DNA of 64,000 nt, taken from contig CAZKHG010000004.1 in the NCBI GenBank assembly GCA_964552655.1, forward strand, positions 1-64,000, given 5' to 3'. Positions 16,040 to 24,840 of this stretch are shown piece by piece (position 1 is the first letter of the stretch; each line of letters opens with the position of its first letter). Source of the DNA: CAZKHG01 sp964552655 (lineage in GTDB: Bacteria; Bacteroidota; Bacteroidia; Bacteroidales; Tenuifilaceae). The notes beneath the pieces were generated by a model, which was not told the origin of the DNA, made no database searches, and saw only the letters and a program-made list of their open reading frames with translations. The position numbers were made by a program, and so were the translations under genes.

Positions 16040-17130
16040 ATCTTAGATTTTAAATGATACTGTCTTAGTAGTTCTTTTGCCCCGGCAAATGAGCTGAGTT
16101 TATCATTTAAAACTGCTTCTTCAATTTGTTTTAGCTGATTTTGAATGGTTTTATTATTGTAAAAACTATCTTTTAACGCCTCATTTATTGTCTCATACAT
16201 CCAGTACTTCGCCTGGTTTCTTCGTCTTGATTCAAAAAACCCATTTTCTTTTGTAAATTTTACATAATCAATAATTTCTTCCCAGATTTCAATAATTCCA
16301 TTTTTTTCTTTTGATGAACAGGTCTTCACCTTTGGGTTCCATCCAGAATCTGCGCTTGGAAACAGGTGAAGCGCATTTTCATATTCGGCTTTGGCCAACT
16401 TTGCTTTATTGATGTTATTCCCATCGGCTTTTGTAATGGCTATTAAATCAGCCATTTCCATTATTCCCCGTTTAATACCCTGAAGTTCATCGCCAGCACC
16501 CGCAAGCATGAGCAAAAGGAAAAAATCAACCATGGAGTGAACGGCAGTTTCACTTTGCCCCACCCCAACCGTTTCTATAAAAATGGTATCGAAACCCGCA
16601 GCCTCGCAAAGAATAATGGTTTCTCTAGTTTTTCTTGCTACTCCACCCAACGATCCGGCTGATGGTGAAGGGCGAATAAATGCGTTAGGGTCAGCACTTA
16701 AGGTTTCCATCCTGGTTTTATCCCCAAGGATACTCCCTTTGCTTTTCTCGCTACTCGGATCAATGGCCAGTACTGCTAATCTTCGGCCAGATGAGGTAAT
16801 TGCAGAACCTAATGCTTCAATAAACGTGCTTTTCCCAACACCCGGAACCCCCGTAATACCAATCCGGATGGATTTTGAGCTGTACGGTAAACACTTCTCA
16901 ATAATCTGTTGCGCCAACTCGTTATGCTCAGGGCGAGAACTTTCAATCAGGGTGATGGCCTGTCCAAGAATGGGAATTTTTCTTGCAAGCAAGCCATCAA
17001 CATATTCATTTAGATCTAATAACTTCTTTCTTTTAGCTTTATATCTTTTGGCAGCATCATGGCTAACCGATGGGGGCTGCTCAACTCCGGGATTAACAAT
17101 AAGCGCACTTTTAAAATCTTTGGTAGCCAT
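16036..17130 (-). CDS. meaB: Methylmalonyl-CoA mutase-associated GTPase MeaB
   Basis: A 364-residue G3E GTPase of the MeaB/ArgK family, which protects and reloads B12-dependent methylmalonyl-CoA mutase. Walker A GVPGVGKST, the switch region LAIDPSSEKSKGSILGDKTRM, and the TKADG base-recognition motif are all present. The start is the ATG at 17128-17130 (MATKDF); an upstream TTG is ignored. No mutase gene is next to it. It suggests succinate-propionate interconversion, common in Bacteroidetes fermentation. Confidence 0.93.
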   Translation of the reverse strand: MATKDFKSALIVNPGVEQPPSVSHDAAKRYKAKRKKLLDLNEYVDGLLARKIPILGQAITLIESSRPEHNELAQQIIEKCLPYSSKSIRIGITGVPGVGKSTFIEALGSAITSSGRRLAVLAIDPSSEKSKGSILGDKTRMETLSADPNAFIRPSPSAGSLGGVARKTRETIILCEAAGFDTIFIETVGVGQSETAVHSMVDFFLLLMLAGAGDELQGIKRGIMEMADLIAITKADGNNINKAKLAKAEYENALHLFPSADSGWNPKVKTCSSKEKNGIIEIWEEIIDYVKFTKENGFFESRRRNQAKYWMYETINEALKDSFYNNKTIQNQLKQIEEAVLNDKLSSFAGAKELLRQYHLKSKI

Positions 17131-17263
17131 TCGCAAAAATATTAAATCGAATGCTAAAATATATAAATATCAAAATAGAAGTGAATAATAATTGCAAAAC
17201 ATTTTACTTACTTACCAACATGGTGATTTCAAACATTTTTTATTTGAAAAGTGAGATTTTTAT

Positions 17264-17293
17264 TTTGGGATTCAATAAATGAGTATAAATTTG
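17264..17293 (+). promoter_or_regulatory. Promoter for the ferredoxin gene
   Basis: TTTG (17264-17267), 18 bases, then TAAATTTG (17286-17293), a perfect match to the Bacteroidetes -33/-7 pattern. The start codon is 43 bases downstream. Confidence 0.72.
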
Positions 17294-17335
17294 TGATCGA
17301 AAATTTGAATCAAGTTTAACTTAAATTAAATAACA

Positions 17336-17503
17336 ATGGCTTATAAAATTTCTGAAGATTGCACCGCTTGCGGAACCTGTATTGATGAATGTCCAGTTGA
17401 GGCAATATCTGAAGGTGATATCTATAAAATTAACCCCGATGTTTGCACCGATTGCGGTGCTTGTGCAGATGTATGCCCCGTTGAGGCTATTCACCCTGCA
17501 TAG
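17336..17503 (+). CDS. 2[4Fe-4S] ferredoxin
   Basis: A 55-residue bacterial ferredoxin starting MAYKISEDCTACGTC. It has two classical cluster motifs, CTACGTCIDECP and CTDCGACADVCP, each CxxCxxCxxxCP, as in clostridial ferredoxins. It is a low-potential electron carrier in the cytoplasm. The gene stands alone, with a perfect promoter upstream and a strong terminator downstream. The aldehyde oxidoreductase at 49 kb and complex I at 61 kb are possible partners (inference). Confidence 0.96.
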   Translation: MAYKISEDCTACGTCIDECPVEAISEGDIYKINPDVCTDCGACADVCPVEAIHPA

Positions 17504-17535
17504 TGAAGTATTTACAGGTTAACCTCATACCCGTT

Positions 17536-17568
17536 AAAAAAGTCCGTGGCAATATCCACGGACTTTTT
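17536..17568. terminator. Bidirectional terminator after ferredoxin
   Basis: AAAAAAGTCCGTGG (17536-17549), a 6-base loop, then CCACGGACTTTTT (17556-17568). The 8-bp GC-rich stem has A and T runs on both sides, so it can end transcripts from the ferredoxin and from the convergent gene at 17608. Confidence 0.92.
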
Positions 17569-17607
17569 GTTGCAACCCAACACATAAAATTTAAGTTACT
17601 CCAAAAA

Positions 17608-17973
17608 CTATTTTTTATACATTATCACCGATGACTCTCTGGCTGTAAGAACATCCTTGTAATAAAACTTAATCTTCCATTCCTCAAGCCCAACGTCCTC
17701 ATTGATGTTTAAATCAGAATTTTGAATGTCTTTTTTCCTTCCCTTTTTTAATAAATAAGATGTATCAATTTGAGTTGCAATATTTGGAATAAACTGATTC
17801 TTAGTTTCGAGGTAAGTTATCTGCTGCCAAGCTGGTTGGTCCAATGAATTGTTCCTAATTGTTACAGAATCTTTCTTAACGGTATCTTCTTCAAAAAGAA
17901 TAATATTCGCAGATGCTGTTTCCCAAATTCCGAACAGTACTAAAATCTGAAATATTTTCCTTAGCGTTGACAT
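17608..17973 (-). CDS. Hypothetical secreted protein
   Basis: A 121-residue protein that I do not recognise. It has an N-terminal signal peptide (about 1-23, cleavage near ASA) and a mostly polar, charged remainder with no cysteines or known motif. The start is the ATG at 17971-17973, which places the signal peptide at the N-terminus; an earlier start would add 15 implausible residues. Codon usage resembles its neighbours. It is convergent with the ferredoxin gene and shares its terminator. Confidence 0.6.
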   Translation of the reverse strand: MSTLRKIFQILVLFGIWETASANIILFEEDTVKKDSVTIRNNSLDQPAWQQITYLETKNQFIPNIATQIDTSYLLKKGRKKDIQNSDLNINEDVGLEEWKIKFYYKDVLTARESSVIMYKK

Positions 17974-18155
17974 TTTATTGTATTTGGTAACCACCAAACT
18001 ACATTCGTGCCAACTCATGTATAGTATTATATATTAATTATATATGATAATTAACATTTGCAGATTTGATAACGATTTTGAACGATATCAAACAGCTCTT
18101 GTTCGATTTCGAACACCCTTAAGTTGCAGTGTAAAAAAGTGTTAAAGAGGGTATT

Positions 18156-18266
18156 CTGGTTACTGGTTGCTGGTTACTTGTTAAAGTGAATCTTTCCTTT
18201 ATCCCTAAAACTTTAGCCTTTATACTTTAGCCTTTAAACTTTATCCTTTAAACTTTATCCCTGATG
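18156..18266. repeat. Double heptanucleotide array (CTGGTTA and CTTTAxx types)
   Basis: Four heptamers CTGGTTA, CTGGTTG, CTGGTTA, CTTGTTA (18156-18183) are followed, after 13 bases, by ten more of a second type (18197-18266): CTTTATC, CCTAAAA, CTTTAGC, CTTTATA, CTTTAGC, CTTTAAA, CTTTATC, CTTTAAA, CTTTATC, CCTGATG. The register does not slip within either block. The right end overlaps the last codons of the nitroreductase gene, which stops at 18255. Confidence 0.82.
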
Positions 18267-19004
18267 ATTCATAAATCCCTGTTTTTCCAAAACATTCAAT
18301 AAAACTTTAGAAAAAGCAACATTATCTTTTTTTGTGTATCTATTATCAGTAAATATTTGAGCTAATGTTTCCTTTTTATTCTCCTCCAGCAATTTTTTTG
18401 TAAGGGGCAACTCCTCTTTGGCAGCATAAATCTGATCAATATCAGCATCGGTGTAGTCCTGATAGGTTTCACGATGAACCACTGCTGAAAGGGGCAACCG
18501 ATCAGTTAAACCCGGTTCTTCATCAGGGAAACCAAGTACAACAGTTGTTACCGGAACAACACCTTTAGGAAGTTTAAGTGTATCAATTATTTTATCAGCA
18601 GTATAGGTTGTTGTGCCCAGATAGCAGATGCCTAATCCTTTTTCCTCTGCAGCAATGCAAACATTCTGGGCAACAAGTAAGGCATCAATAGCTGCGGTAA
18701 AAAACGATAAGAAATTATCGTATCCCGGTGAGGCATTCCGCAACCTACACCACTTGTTAAACCGGTTAAAATCGGCACAAAAAGTGAGCACTACCGGTGC
18801 CTGCACCACCATTGCCTGGTTGAAATGGCAAGGTAAAAGCTGTTTCTTTACATCCTCGCTGGTACTTACAATAATGCTGTAAACCTGCATGTTTCCGGTT
18901 GTAGATGCCCTTGTACCGGCAACCAGAATTTCATCTAAAAGGGATTCTTCAACTGGTGTTGATTTATATTTACGGATTGATCTGTGATTCAAAATGGCAT
19001 TCAT
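18255..19004 (-). CDS. Nitroreductase family protein
   Basis: A 249-residue FMN-dependent nitroreductase fold protein. The start MNAILNHRSIRKYKS carries the family RSxRxY/F FMN-phosphate motif, so the ATG at 19002-19004 is used rather than one 33 bases upstream. Further family features are ASTTGNMQ near residue 40 and the segment AEEKGLGICYLGTTTY. Members reduce nitro compounds, quinones or flavins with NAD(P)H; the true substrate is unknown. Its 3' end coincides with a heptad repeat, so its last residues may have been altered by repeat growth. Confidence 0.87.
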   Translation of the reverse strand: MNAILNHRSIRKYKSTPVEESLLDEILVAGTRASTTGNMQVYSIIVSTSEDVKKQLLPCHFNQAMVVQAPVVLTFCADFNRFNKWCRLRNASPGYDNFLSFFTAAIDALLVAQNVCIAAEEKGLGICYLGTTTYTADKIIDTLKLPKGVVPVTTVVLGFPDEEPGLTDRLPLSAVVHRETYQDYTDADIDQIYAAKEELPLTKKLLEENKKETLAQIFTDNRYTKKDNVAFSKVLLNVLEKQGFMNHQG

Positions 19005-19092
19005 ACAAATAAATTTTATTTGGCAAAGGAAAACCAAATTAGTTAAATCTTAGATTATTAACCTGCTGTTTTTTAACATTGGTTGAAAGATT

Positions 19093-20502
19093 TCATCCCT
19101 TTTTTAATAAAAGTACGACATTCTCAACATGATGGGAGTGCGGGAACATATCAACAGGCTGGACTTTGGCTAAATTGTACTTTGCTGATAGCAAATTGAT
19201 ATCCCTAGCCTGCGTAGCAGGGTTACAGCTGATATAAACAATTCTGGCAGGTTCAACATCAAGGAGTGATTCTATGATATCGCCATGTATACCGGCTCTG
19301 GGTGGATCGAGGATTACAACATCCGGACGACCATTGGTTTCAAAAAAATGAGGTTTAAGCAGGACTTTAATATCCCCGGCATAAAAAGCAGTGTTTTTTA
19401 TGTTGTTGATCCGGGAATTTTCCCAGGCATCATCAATTGCTTCCGGAACGTACTCAATACCAACCACTCTGCTGCAATCCTTTGCAACAAAGTTGGCAAT
19501 GGTGCCGGTTCCGGTGTAAAGATCGTACACCAGCTCATTGCCGGTTAACCCGGCAAAATCTCTGGCAATTTTATAGAGTTCATGCGCCTGTAGCGAATTG
19601 GTTTGGTAGAATGATTTCGGTCCGATTTTGAATTTTATCCCATCCATCTCCTCAATAATATGGTCTTTCCCGCTATGCACAAAAATATCAAGATCATTAA
19701 TGGTATCATTCACCTTTGGGTTGATAACGTAAAGCAATGAAGTTATCTGTGGAAATTTCCGGGCAATATGATTCAGGAGCAGTTTACGACTGGCCTCATC
19801 ATCATGGTAAAATGCAAAAATAACCATCACATCACCCTTGGAAGAGGTACGAACAGTAAGGTTTCTCAGGAACCCCTCTCTTGTCCTTATGTTGTGGAAG
19901 GTTAAGCCATTCTTTAGGGCAAAATCTTTCACCTCCAGTCGGATTGAATTTGAAGGTTCGGGTTGCAGAAAACACTCCTTAACATCAAAAACCTTATCAA
20001 ACATCCCGGGAATGTGAAAACCCAGAGCAGGCTCCCTGACAATTTCATCAGAAGTTTCTACCTCTTTGTTTGTTAGCCATCGAGCGTGGCTGAAAGTAAA
20101 TTCCAGTTTATTCCGGTAAAACGTTGTATTTTTTGATCCCAAAATTGGAAAAATTTCGGGCAGTTCAACTTTACCAATCCTTTTCAATTGCTCGTAAACC
20201 TGATTCTGCTTAAATTTGAGCTGCTCATCGTAAGGCAGGTTCTGCCATTTACAACCTCCGCAAAGTCCAAAATGGCTGCAAAATGGCTCCGTACGTAAAG
20301 GTGAGTACTCATGGTAATGGGTGATGTATCCCTCCATAAAACTTTTTCTTTTTCTAACGATCTGAATATTGACTATGTCGCCCGGAACCGCAAATGTGAC
20401 AAAAACCACTTTATCATTTATCCGGGCGATAGCTTTGCCCTCGGCAGCTATATCGGTTATCACCGCCCGTTCTATCAAAGGATGTTTTCTATTTCTTCCC
20501 AC
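19093..20502 (-). CDS. rlmD: 23S rRNA (uracil-5-)-methyltransferase, RlmD/RumA family
   Basis: A 469-residue class I methyltransferase that makes 5-methyluridine in 23S rRNA. In order, it has a TRAM domain (about 1-70), a [4Fe-4S] ligand set CSHFGLCGGCKWQ (C-x6-C-x2-C), SAM motif DLYTGTGTIANF, DPPRAGIHGD, and catalytic Cys in YISCNPATQARD. I choose the GTG at 20500-20502, because the resulting MGRNRKHPLIERAVITD matches family N-termini. A TTG at 20559 would add 19 residues and leave only 15 bases before the divergent gene. The RlmD assignment is by family; RlmCD-like specificity is possible. Confidence 0.88.
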   Translation of the reverse strand: MGRNRKHPLIERAVITDIAAEGKAIARINDKVVFVTFAVPGDIVNIQIVRKRKSFMEGYITHYHEYSPLRTEPFCSHFGLCGGCKWQNLPYDEQLKFKQNQVYEQLKRIGKVELPEIFPILGSKNTTFYRNKLEFTFSHARWLTNKEVETSDEIVREPALGFHIPGMFDKVFDVKECFLQPEPSNSIRLEVKDFALKNGLTFHNIRTREGFLRNLTVRTSSKGDVMVIFAFYHDDEASRKLLLNHIARKFPQITSLLYVINPKVNDTINDLDIFVHSGKDHIIEEMDGIKFKIGPKSFYQTNSLQAHELYKIARDFAGLTGNELVYDLYTGTGTIANFVAKDCSRVVGIEYVPEAIDDAWENSRINNIKNTAFYAGDIKVLLKPHFFETNGRPDVVILDPPRAGIHGDIIESLLDVEPARIVYISCNPATQARDINLLSAKYNLAKVQPVDMFPHSHHVENVVLLLKKG

Positions 20503-20574
20503 TTTTGAGTATTTTTGGTTACTGAACCTTTTTGTAACTGATATGTTTTCATTTGACAAAGTAAATAAAAACTA

Positions 20575-21618
20575 ATGGATTCGTTGACACACATTGTTCT
20601 TGGTGCGGCTGTTGGGGAAGTAGTGCTGGGTAAAAAGGCAGGAAATAAAGCAGTTATAGTGGGTGCTATTGCAGGCTCCTCCCCTGATTTTGATGTTTTT
20701 TTTACTGGGCTATTTAACCCTGTAAATGCACTTTTTGTGCATAGAGGATTCAGCCACTCCCTGCTTTTACTATTAATAGCAGCGCCTTTGCTTGCCTGGA
20801 TTTTTTTCAGGTTTAACAAGAATACCGAAATAAATTATTTGGATTGGCTCAAACTGTTCCTGTTCAGCATATTGTCTCATATTTTTATTGATTGCTTTAA
20901 TACTTATGGAACGGGCATCCTTGAACCCTTTAGCAGAATGAGAGTTGCCTACGATTCAATTGGGATCATTGACCTGATGCTTACCATTCCGATGCTGATC
21001 CTGGCAACCATTATTTTATTTTACAAAAGATCAAATCAAATCAGAAGAATTTTAGCAACCTCATCACTGATATTTGCTTCATTATACCTGGGTTTTACCA
21101 TTTTCAACAAAATCAGGGTTGAGAAAATTGTTGTTAATCAACTTGCTGATCAAAATGTTGGTTATGTTTCATTCAGAACATCACCCTCACCTTTAACTAA
21201 TTTCTTATGGATGGTTGCTGTTGAGCAACAAAATGGTTTTATGACCGGTTACTATAGTATTTTTGATAAATCGAAAGAAATTGATCTAAAATATACCCCT
21301 AAAAATCTTGGGTATATAGACTCCATAAAGGAAAATAAACAAATTCAAGGGTTAATCCGCTTTACCAAAGGTTACTATATTGTTGAAAAAGAAGCTGATA
21401 ATTCCCTTTGGATGTACGATCTTCGTTTTGGAACGCTTGGCTTTAACGAACCAAAACCCTGGGTTTTTTCATTTGGAATAGCAGAAAAGGATGGTGATGT
21501 TAATATAACCCGATCTCATCCGGATAGAAAAATATCATACAAAACTTTTAACGGGTATTGGAAAAGGGTTTTTAAGGGGAAGTATGAGGTAAGAATAAGG
21601 AATAAAAGTTTAAGTTAA
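20575..21618 (+). CDS. Membrane-bound metal-dependent hydrolase (YdjM/DUF457 family)
   Basis: A 347-residue inner-membrane protein. The N-terminus MDSLTHIVLGAAVGEVVLG and the motifs SSPDFDV and HRGFSHSLLLL are the histidine/aspartate signature of the LexA-binding, inner membrane-associated putative hydrolase family (PF04307). About five membrane helices lie in the first 190 residues, followed by a soluble C-terminal domain of about 150 residues. Enzymatic activity has been proposed from the conserved metal-binding residues; the substrate is unknown. It is convergent with the C_GCAxxG_C_C gene. Confidence 0.82.
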   Translation: MDSLTHIVLGAAVGEVVLGKKAGNKAVIVGAIAGSSPDFDVFFTGLFNPVNALFVHRGFSHSLLLLLIAAPLLAWIFFRFNKNTEINYLDWLKLFLFSILSHIFIDCFNTYGTGILEPFSRMRVAYDSIGIIDLMLTIPMLILATIILFYKRSNQIRRILATSSLIFASLYLGFTIFNKIRVEKIVVNQLADQNVGYVSFRTSPSPLTNFLWMVAVEQQNGFMTGYYSIFDKSKEIDLKYTPKNLGYIDSIKENKQIQGLIRFTKGYYIVEKEADNSLWMYDLRFGTLGFNEPKPWVFSFGIAEKDGDVNITRSHPDRKISYKTFNGYWKRVFKGKYEVRIRNKSLS

Positions 21619-21656
21619 GTTTTCTTTAGAGTTTTTGGATGCAACTTTCTAAGGAG

Positions 21657-22097
21657 CTATCTTTCAAGGTGTTTTTCCAAAATAATCCCGGCCTGCATAA
21701 CAGCATTATTACAAACCCTTGCAAACAACCCGTTCGCATTGGCTTTTGCCTTTTCATCAGGGTTGTTAAGATCAATATTCAGCAAGTCTTTACAATGGGT
21801 GGCCCCTAAAACACTTTCACATTCTTCGATATACTCCTTAACCTTGATGCTTGTTTTCTCCTTATTTTCAGGATCATTGGGTTGTGAGTTACCATACTTC
21901 ATGCCAAGCAATACCACACCTGCACTGATTGCGCCACATACAAACTGCTTACGACCCATACCTCCTCCCAGGGCAGCGCCAATCCTAAAAGCTTCCTTTT
22001 CATTTAGCCCAACTAAATCTCCGTATGATGCTAACACAGATTGGGCGCAGCTGTTGCCCTCATCAAAGAATTTTACTGCGATTTCTGATTTCTCCAT
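21657..22097 (-). CDS. C_GCAxxG_C_C family redox protein
   Basis: A 146-residue protein of the C_GCAxxG_C_C family, small redox-active proteins often found in anaerobes. Cys17 (GNSCAQSVL), the glycine-rich AALGGGMGRKQFVCGAISAG segment, Cys94 (ECESVLGATHC) and a late Cys (VCNNAVM) form the expected cysteine pattern. Such proteins are thought to bind a cluster or act in thiol redox chemistry, but no function is proven. It is a single gene, convergent with the DUF457 gene. Confidence 0.83.
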   Translation of the reverse strand: MEKSEIAVKFFDEGNSCAQSVLASYGDLVGLNEKEAFRIGAALGGGMGRKQFVCGAISAGVVLLGMKYGNSQPNDPENKEKTSIKVKEYIEECESVLGATHCKDLLNIDLNNPDEKAKANANGLFARVCNNAVMQAGIILEKHLER

Positions 22098-22155
22098 TTT
22101 TGAATATAATTAATTTAAAAAATCAAATATATAAATTCCAAACAATTTCGATGAT

Positions 22156-22187
22156 TTTGGTGTTATGAATCTGATTAGGTAATTTTG
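22156..22187 (+). promoter_or_regulatory. Promoter for the zinc transport operon
   Basis: TTTG (22156-22159), exactly 20 bases, then TAATTTTG (22180-22187), a perfect match to the consensus and spacing. The predicted start near 22194 leaves a leader of under 15 bases. I see no clear Zur-type palindrome overlapping it. Confidence 0.72.
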
Positions 22188-22200
22188 ATCCCAATTTGAT

Positions 22201-23070
22201 ATGCAAATGAGGTATTTTAGTATTTTACTTTTTGTTGTTGTAGCAGTTTTTTCCTGTAAAAGACAAGCCGATCATTCAGCTGTGGCGGATATTACAGTAA
22301 GCATTCTCCCCCAAAAATACTTAATTGACAGGCTTTCCGATAGCACTATTGAAGTAAATGTGATGGTTCCACCTGGCTCCAGCCCTGAGATGTTCGAGCC
22401 TACCGCACAGCTGATGAAGAATATCTCCAGATCAAAAGTGCTTTTTATTATTGGACCACTGGAGTTTGAAAAGGTATTAATACCGCGAATCAGAGAATTG
22501 AACCCAAGGTTAGTAATTGTAAACCATTCCGAAGGAATTGATCTTCTGGAGGATGAGTGTGGTCATGCGCATCATCCTGGTGAAGTACATTCCCTGGATC
22601 CGCATATCTGGTCTTCCCCAAAAATTTTCAGCCGGATGGCTGAGCAGATATGTTCAGAACTGAAAAATCTTTACCCGGAAAAGAAAGAGGTATTGGAGAA
22701 AAATCTAAATACCCTAAGGGTTGATATCCATAAGATTGACTCCTGCTTCAATGAAATTGGGAAATCACACCAATCCGATAGGTTTATTGTTTATCACCCG
22801 GCTTATGGGTACCTTGCCAAAGATTATGGTTTAAAGCAGCTATCGCTCGAAGAAAGTGGGAAGAATCCCTCGGCTGAGAAATTAAAAAGTTTAATCGACA
22901 CTGCACGATATTATAGAATCTCAAAAGTATTTGTTCAGGCTCAATTCGATGCTCATTTTATTGAAGCGCTTGCCAAAGAAATTCAGGCTGAAATTGTCCA
23001 GGTTGATCCGCTGGCATATAATTGGGTAGAAAGCAACATACTACTAATTAAGAACCTTACCAAATTATAG
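22201..23070 (+). CDS. znuA: Zinc ABC transporter substrate-binding lipoprotein
   Basis: A 289-residue cluster 9 (ZnuA/AdcA) binding protein with a lipoprotein signal ending at FSC (Cys19). Metal-ligand candidates are His in DPHIW and His in YHPAYGYLAKDYGL, plus a C-terminal Asp. The usual first His of the family is Glu here (SPEMFEPT), as in several Bacteroidetes members. A short His-rich loop CGHAHHPGEVH lies near residue 120, typical of zinc uptake. A second ATG 6 bases downstream is an equally good start. It heads the znuA-znuC-znuB operon. Confidence 0.9.
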   Translation: MQMRYFSILLFVVVAVFSCKRQADHSAVADITVSILPQKYLIDRLSDSTIEVNVMVPPGSSPEMFEPTAQLMKNISRSKVLFIIGPLEFEKVLIPRIRELNPRLVIVNHSEGIDLLEDECGHAHHPGEVHSLDPHIWSSPKIFSRMAEQICSELKNLYPEKKEVLEKNLNTLRVDIHKIDSCFNEIGKSHQSDRFIVYHPAYGYLAKDYGLKQLSLEESGKNPSAEKLKSLIDTARYYRISKVFVQAQFDAHFIEALAKEIQAEIVQVDPLAYNWVESNILLIKNLTKL

Positions 23071-23083
23071 GGTTTTAGCAATC

Positions 23084-23836
23084 ATGTCAAAAATTATAGA
23101 AGTAATTGGGGCGACAGTTGGTTATGATTCTGAAGTGATCCTCAGGAATATCAATATTGATGTTTCAGAAAACGACTATATAGGAGTAATCGGGCCCAAT
23201 GGTGGCGGTAAAACAACCTTTTTAAAGCTACTGATCGGCCAGCTTAAGCCCTTTTCAGGCGTTGTAAACTACTTTTTTAATGGCGATGAAACCCTTTTTG
23301 GTTACCTACCCCAGGTCTCAGATATTGATAAACGATTCCCAATTACGGTTATGGATGTGGTTCTTTCCGGGGCAATAGGCAAGAAAAGCACTTTTATTTC
23401 TAATAAGAGTAAAAAAGAATACGCGCGGGACTTAATGAAAACCACAGGTATTGAACATCTTGCCGGTAAAAGCATCGGGCAATTATCCGGTGGACAGCTG
23501 CAAAGAATGTTCCTGTGCCGGGCACTAATATCAAAACCAAAACTGCTGATTCTTGATGAGCCCAGCACTTTCGTTGACAATCGTTTTGAAAGGGACTTAT
23601 ATGAGCTGCTCCATGAACTTAACAAAACCATGGCTATTATCATGGTTTCTCATGATGTTGGCACCATCACTTCCTACGTGAAAACAATTGCCTGTATCAA
23701 CAGGAATCTCCATTATCATCCATCAAACAAGATTACACAGGAACAGCTAACAGCATACGATTGCCCGATACAAATTATTTCACATGGGCGAATACCCCAC
23801 ACCGTCCTGTCGGAACATAGTAATCATAATCACTAA
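23084..23836 (+). CDS. znuC: Zinc ABC transporter ATP-binding protein
   Basis: A 250-residue ABC ATPase of the metal-uptake type. Walker A GPNGGGKTT (about 39-47), signature LSGGQLQRM, Walker B LLILDEPS and the H-loop VSHDVG are complete. The C-terminus ends in a His-rich tail (SEHSNHNH), often seen in zinc-handling proteins. It starts 14 bases after znuA stops and precedes the permease by 12 bases, so all three are cotranscribed. Confidence 0.92.
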   Translation: MSKIIEVIGATVGYDSEVILRNINIDVSENDYIGVIGPNGGGKTTFLKLLIGQLKPFSGVVNYFFNGDETLFGYLPQVSDIDKRFPITVMDVVLSGAIGKKSTFISNKSKKEYARDLMKTTGIEHLAGKSIGQLSGGQLQRMFLCRALISKPKLLILDEPSTFVDNRFERDLYELLHELNKTMAIIMVSHDVGTITSYVKTIACINRNLHYHPSNKITQEQLTAYDCPIQIISHGRIPHTVLSEHSNHNH

Positions 23837-23848
23837 TGCTCATTTACA

Positions 23849-24694
23849 ATGGGATTTATCCAGGATATTCTTGAATACCAGTTTTTACAAAATGCACTGA
23901 TTGCTGCAATCCTGGTGTCTATTTCGGCCGGGATAGCGGGTACTTACATTACCTCCCGAAGGTTGGTTTTTTTAAGCGGAGGTATAACTCATGCATCGTT
24001 TGGTGGTATTGGCATTGCATACTTTCTTGGGATAAATCCAATTATAGGAGCTACAATTTTTTCAGTTTTATCGGCTCTGGGAATAGAAGCTCTTTCCCAC
24101 AGAAAGGGAATCCGCGAGGATTCAGCCATAGGAATTCTTTGGGCGCTTGGAATGGCTACAGGGATTATCTTTATTTTTCTAACTCCGGGTTATGCCCCTA
24201 ACCTGATGTCGTTCCTCTTCGGAAGCATATTGACGGTCACCAAATCGGATTTAATGTTACTGCTGATTCTCGATCTGGTATTAATTCTGGTTTTCCTGCT
24301 CTATTCCAAAACCATAATCTATGTATCTTTTGATAGCGCTTTTGCGCAAACCCAGAAAATACGGGTTAAAACGATTAACCTGCTGCTACTTACCCTGATG
24401 TCAGTTGCCATTGTTTTATCAATAAGGGCGGTTGGAATTGTCCTGTTAATATCACTATTTACAATTCCACCATCTACAGCTAATCTTTTTTCAAACCGAT
24501 TCAACAGAATTATTATCTGGTCAATTCTCATCTCACTTATTGGAACAATAATTGGGCTGATTATTTCATACAGGGTAAACATACCTAGCGGCGCAGCAAT
24601 AATAATAGTATTTGTACTTATATTTGGATTTGTAAAATTACTGGCTGTTTTAATAACAGAAATAAAACGAAGAAAGTCAATGCTGAATAAATGA
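23849..24694 (+). CDS. znuB: Zinc/metal ABC transporter permease
   Basis: A 281-residue integral membrane protein of the ABC-3 (ZnuB/MntB) family with about eight helices. The conserved segments SGGITHASFGGIGIAYFLG and REDSAIGILWALGMATG are typical of the family coupling region. It is the last gene of the zinc import operon. A short CTTGCTG/CTGGTTA heptad pair (24704-24717) follows the stop codon. Confidence 0.92.
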   Translation: MGFIQDILEYQFLQNALIAAILVSISAGIAGTYITSRRLVFLSGGITHASFGGIGIAYFLGINPIIGATIFSVLSALGIEALSHRKGIREDSAIGILWALGMATGIIFIFLTPGYAPNLMSFLFGSILTVTKSDLMLLLILDLVLILVFLLYSKTIIYVSFDSAFAQTQKIRVKTINLLLLTLMSVAIVLSIRAVGIVLLISLFTIPPSTANLFSNRFNRIIIWSILISLIGTIIGLIISYRVNIPSGAAIIIVFVLIFGFVKLLAVLITEIKRRKSMLNK

Positions 24695-24703
24695 AAGTTA
24701 ATA

Positions 24704-24717
24704 CTTGCTGCTGGTTA
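24704..24717. repeat. Two-unit heptad element
   Basis: CTTGCTG followed by CTGGTTA. The second heptamer is identical to the main unit of the array at 18156-18183. With only two units, this is supported mainly by the larger arrays. Confidence 0.3.
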
Positions 24718-24840
24718 TATTATTACCTATAAGTCGATAGGTTTCTGGTAATATGAATTAGGAAGATCACAAGTTAACAAACGATATAACTTCAGGTTAA
24801 CGGTTTGGTAAATAAAAAGAAACAAAAAAAACATACTATA

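Noticed and set aside
16583..17188. A 201-residue frame antisense to meaB
   Set aside because: It is entirely opposite the MeaB coding frame, including its Walker A region, and has no recognisable domain.
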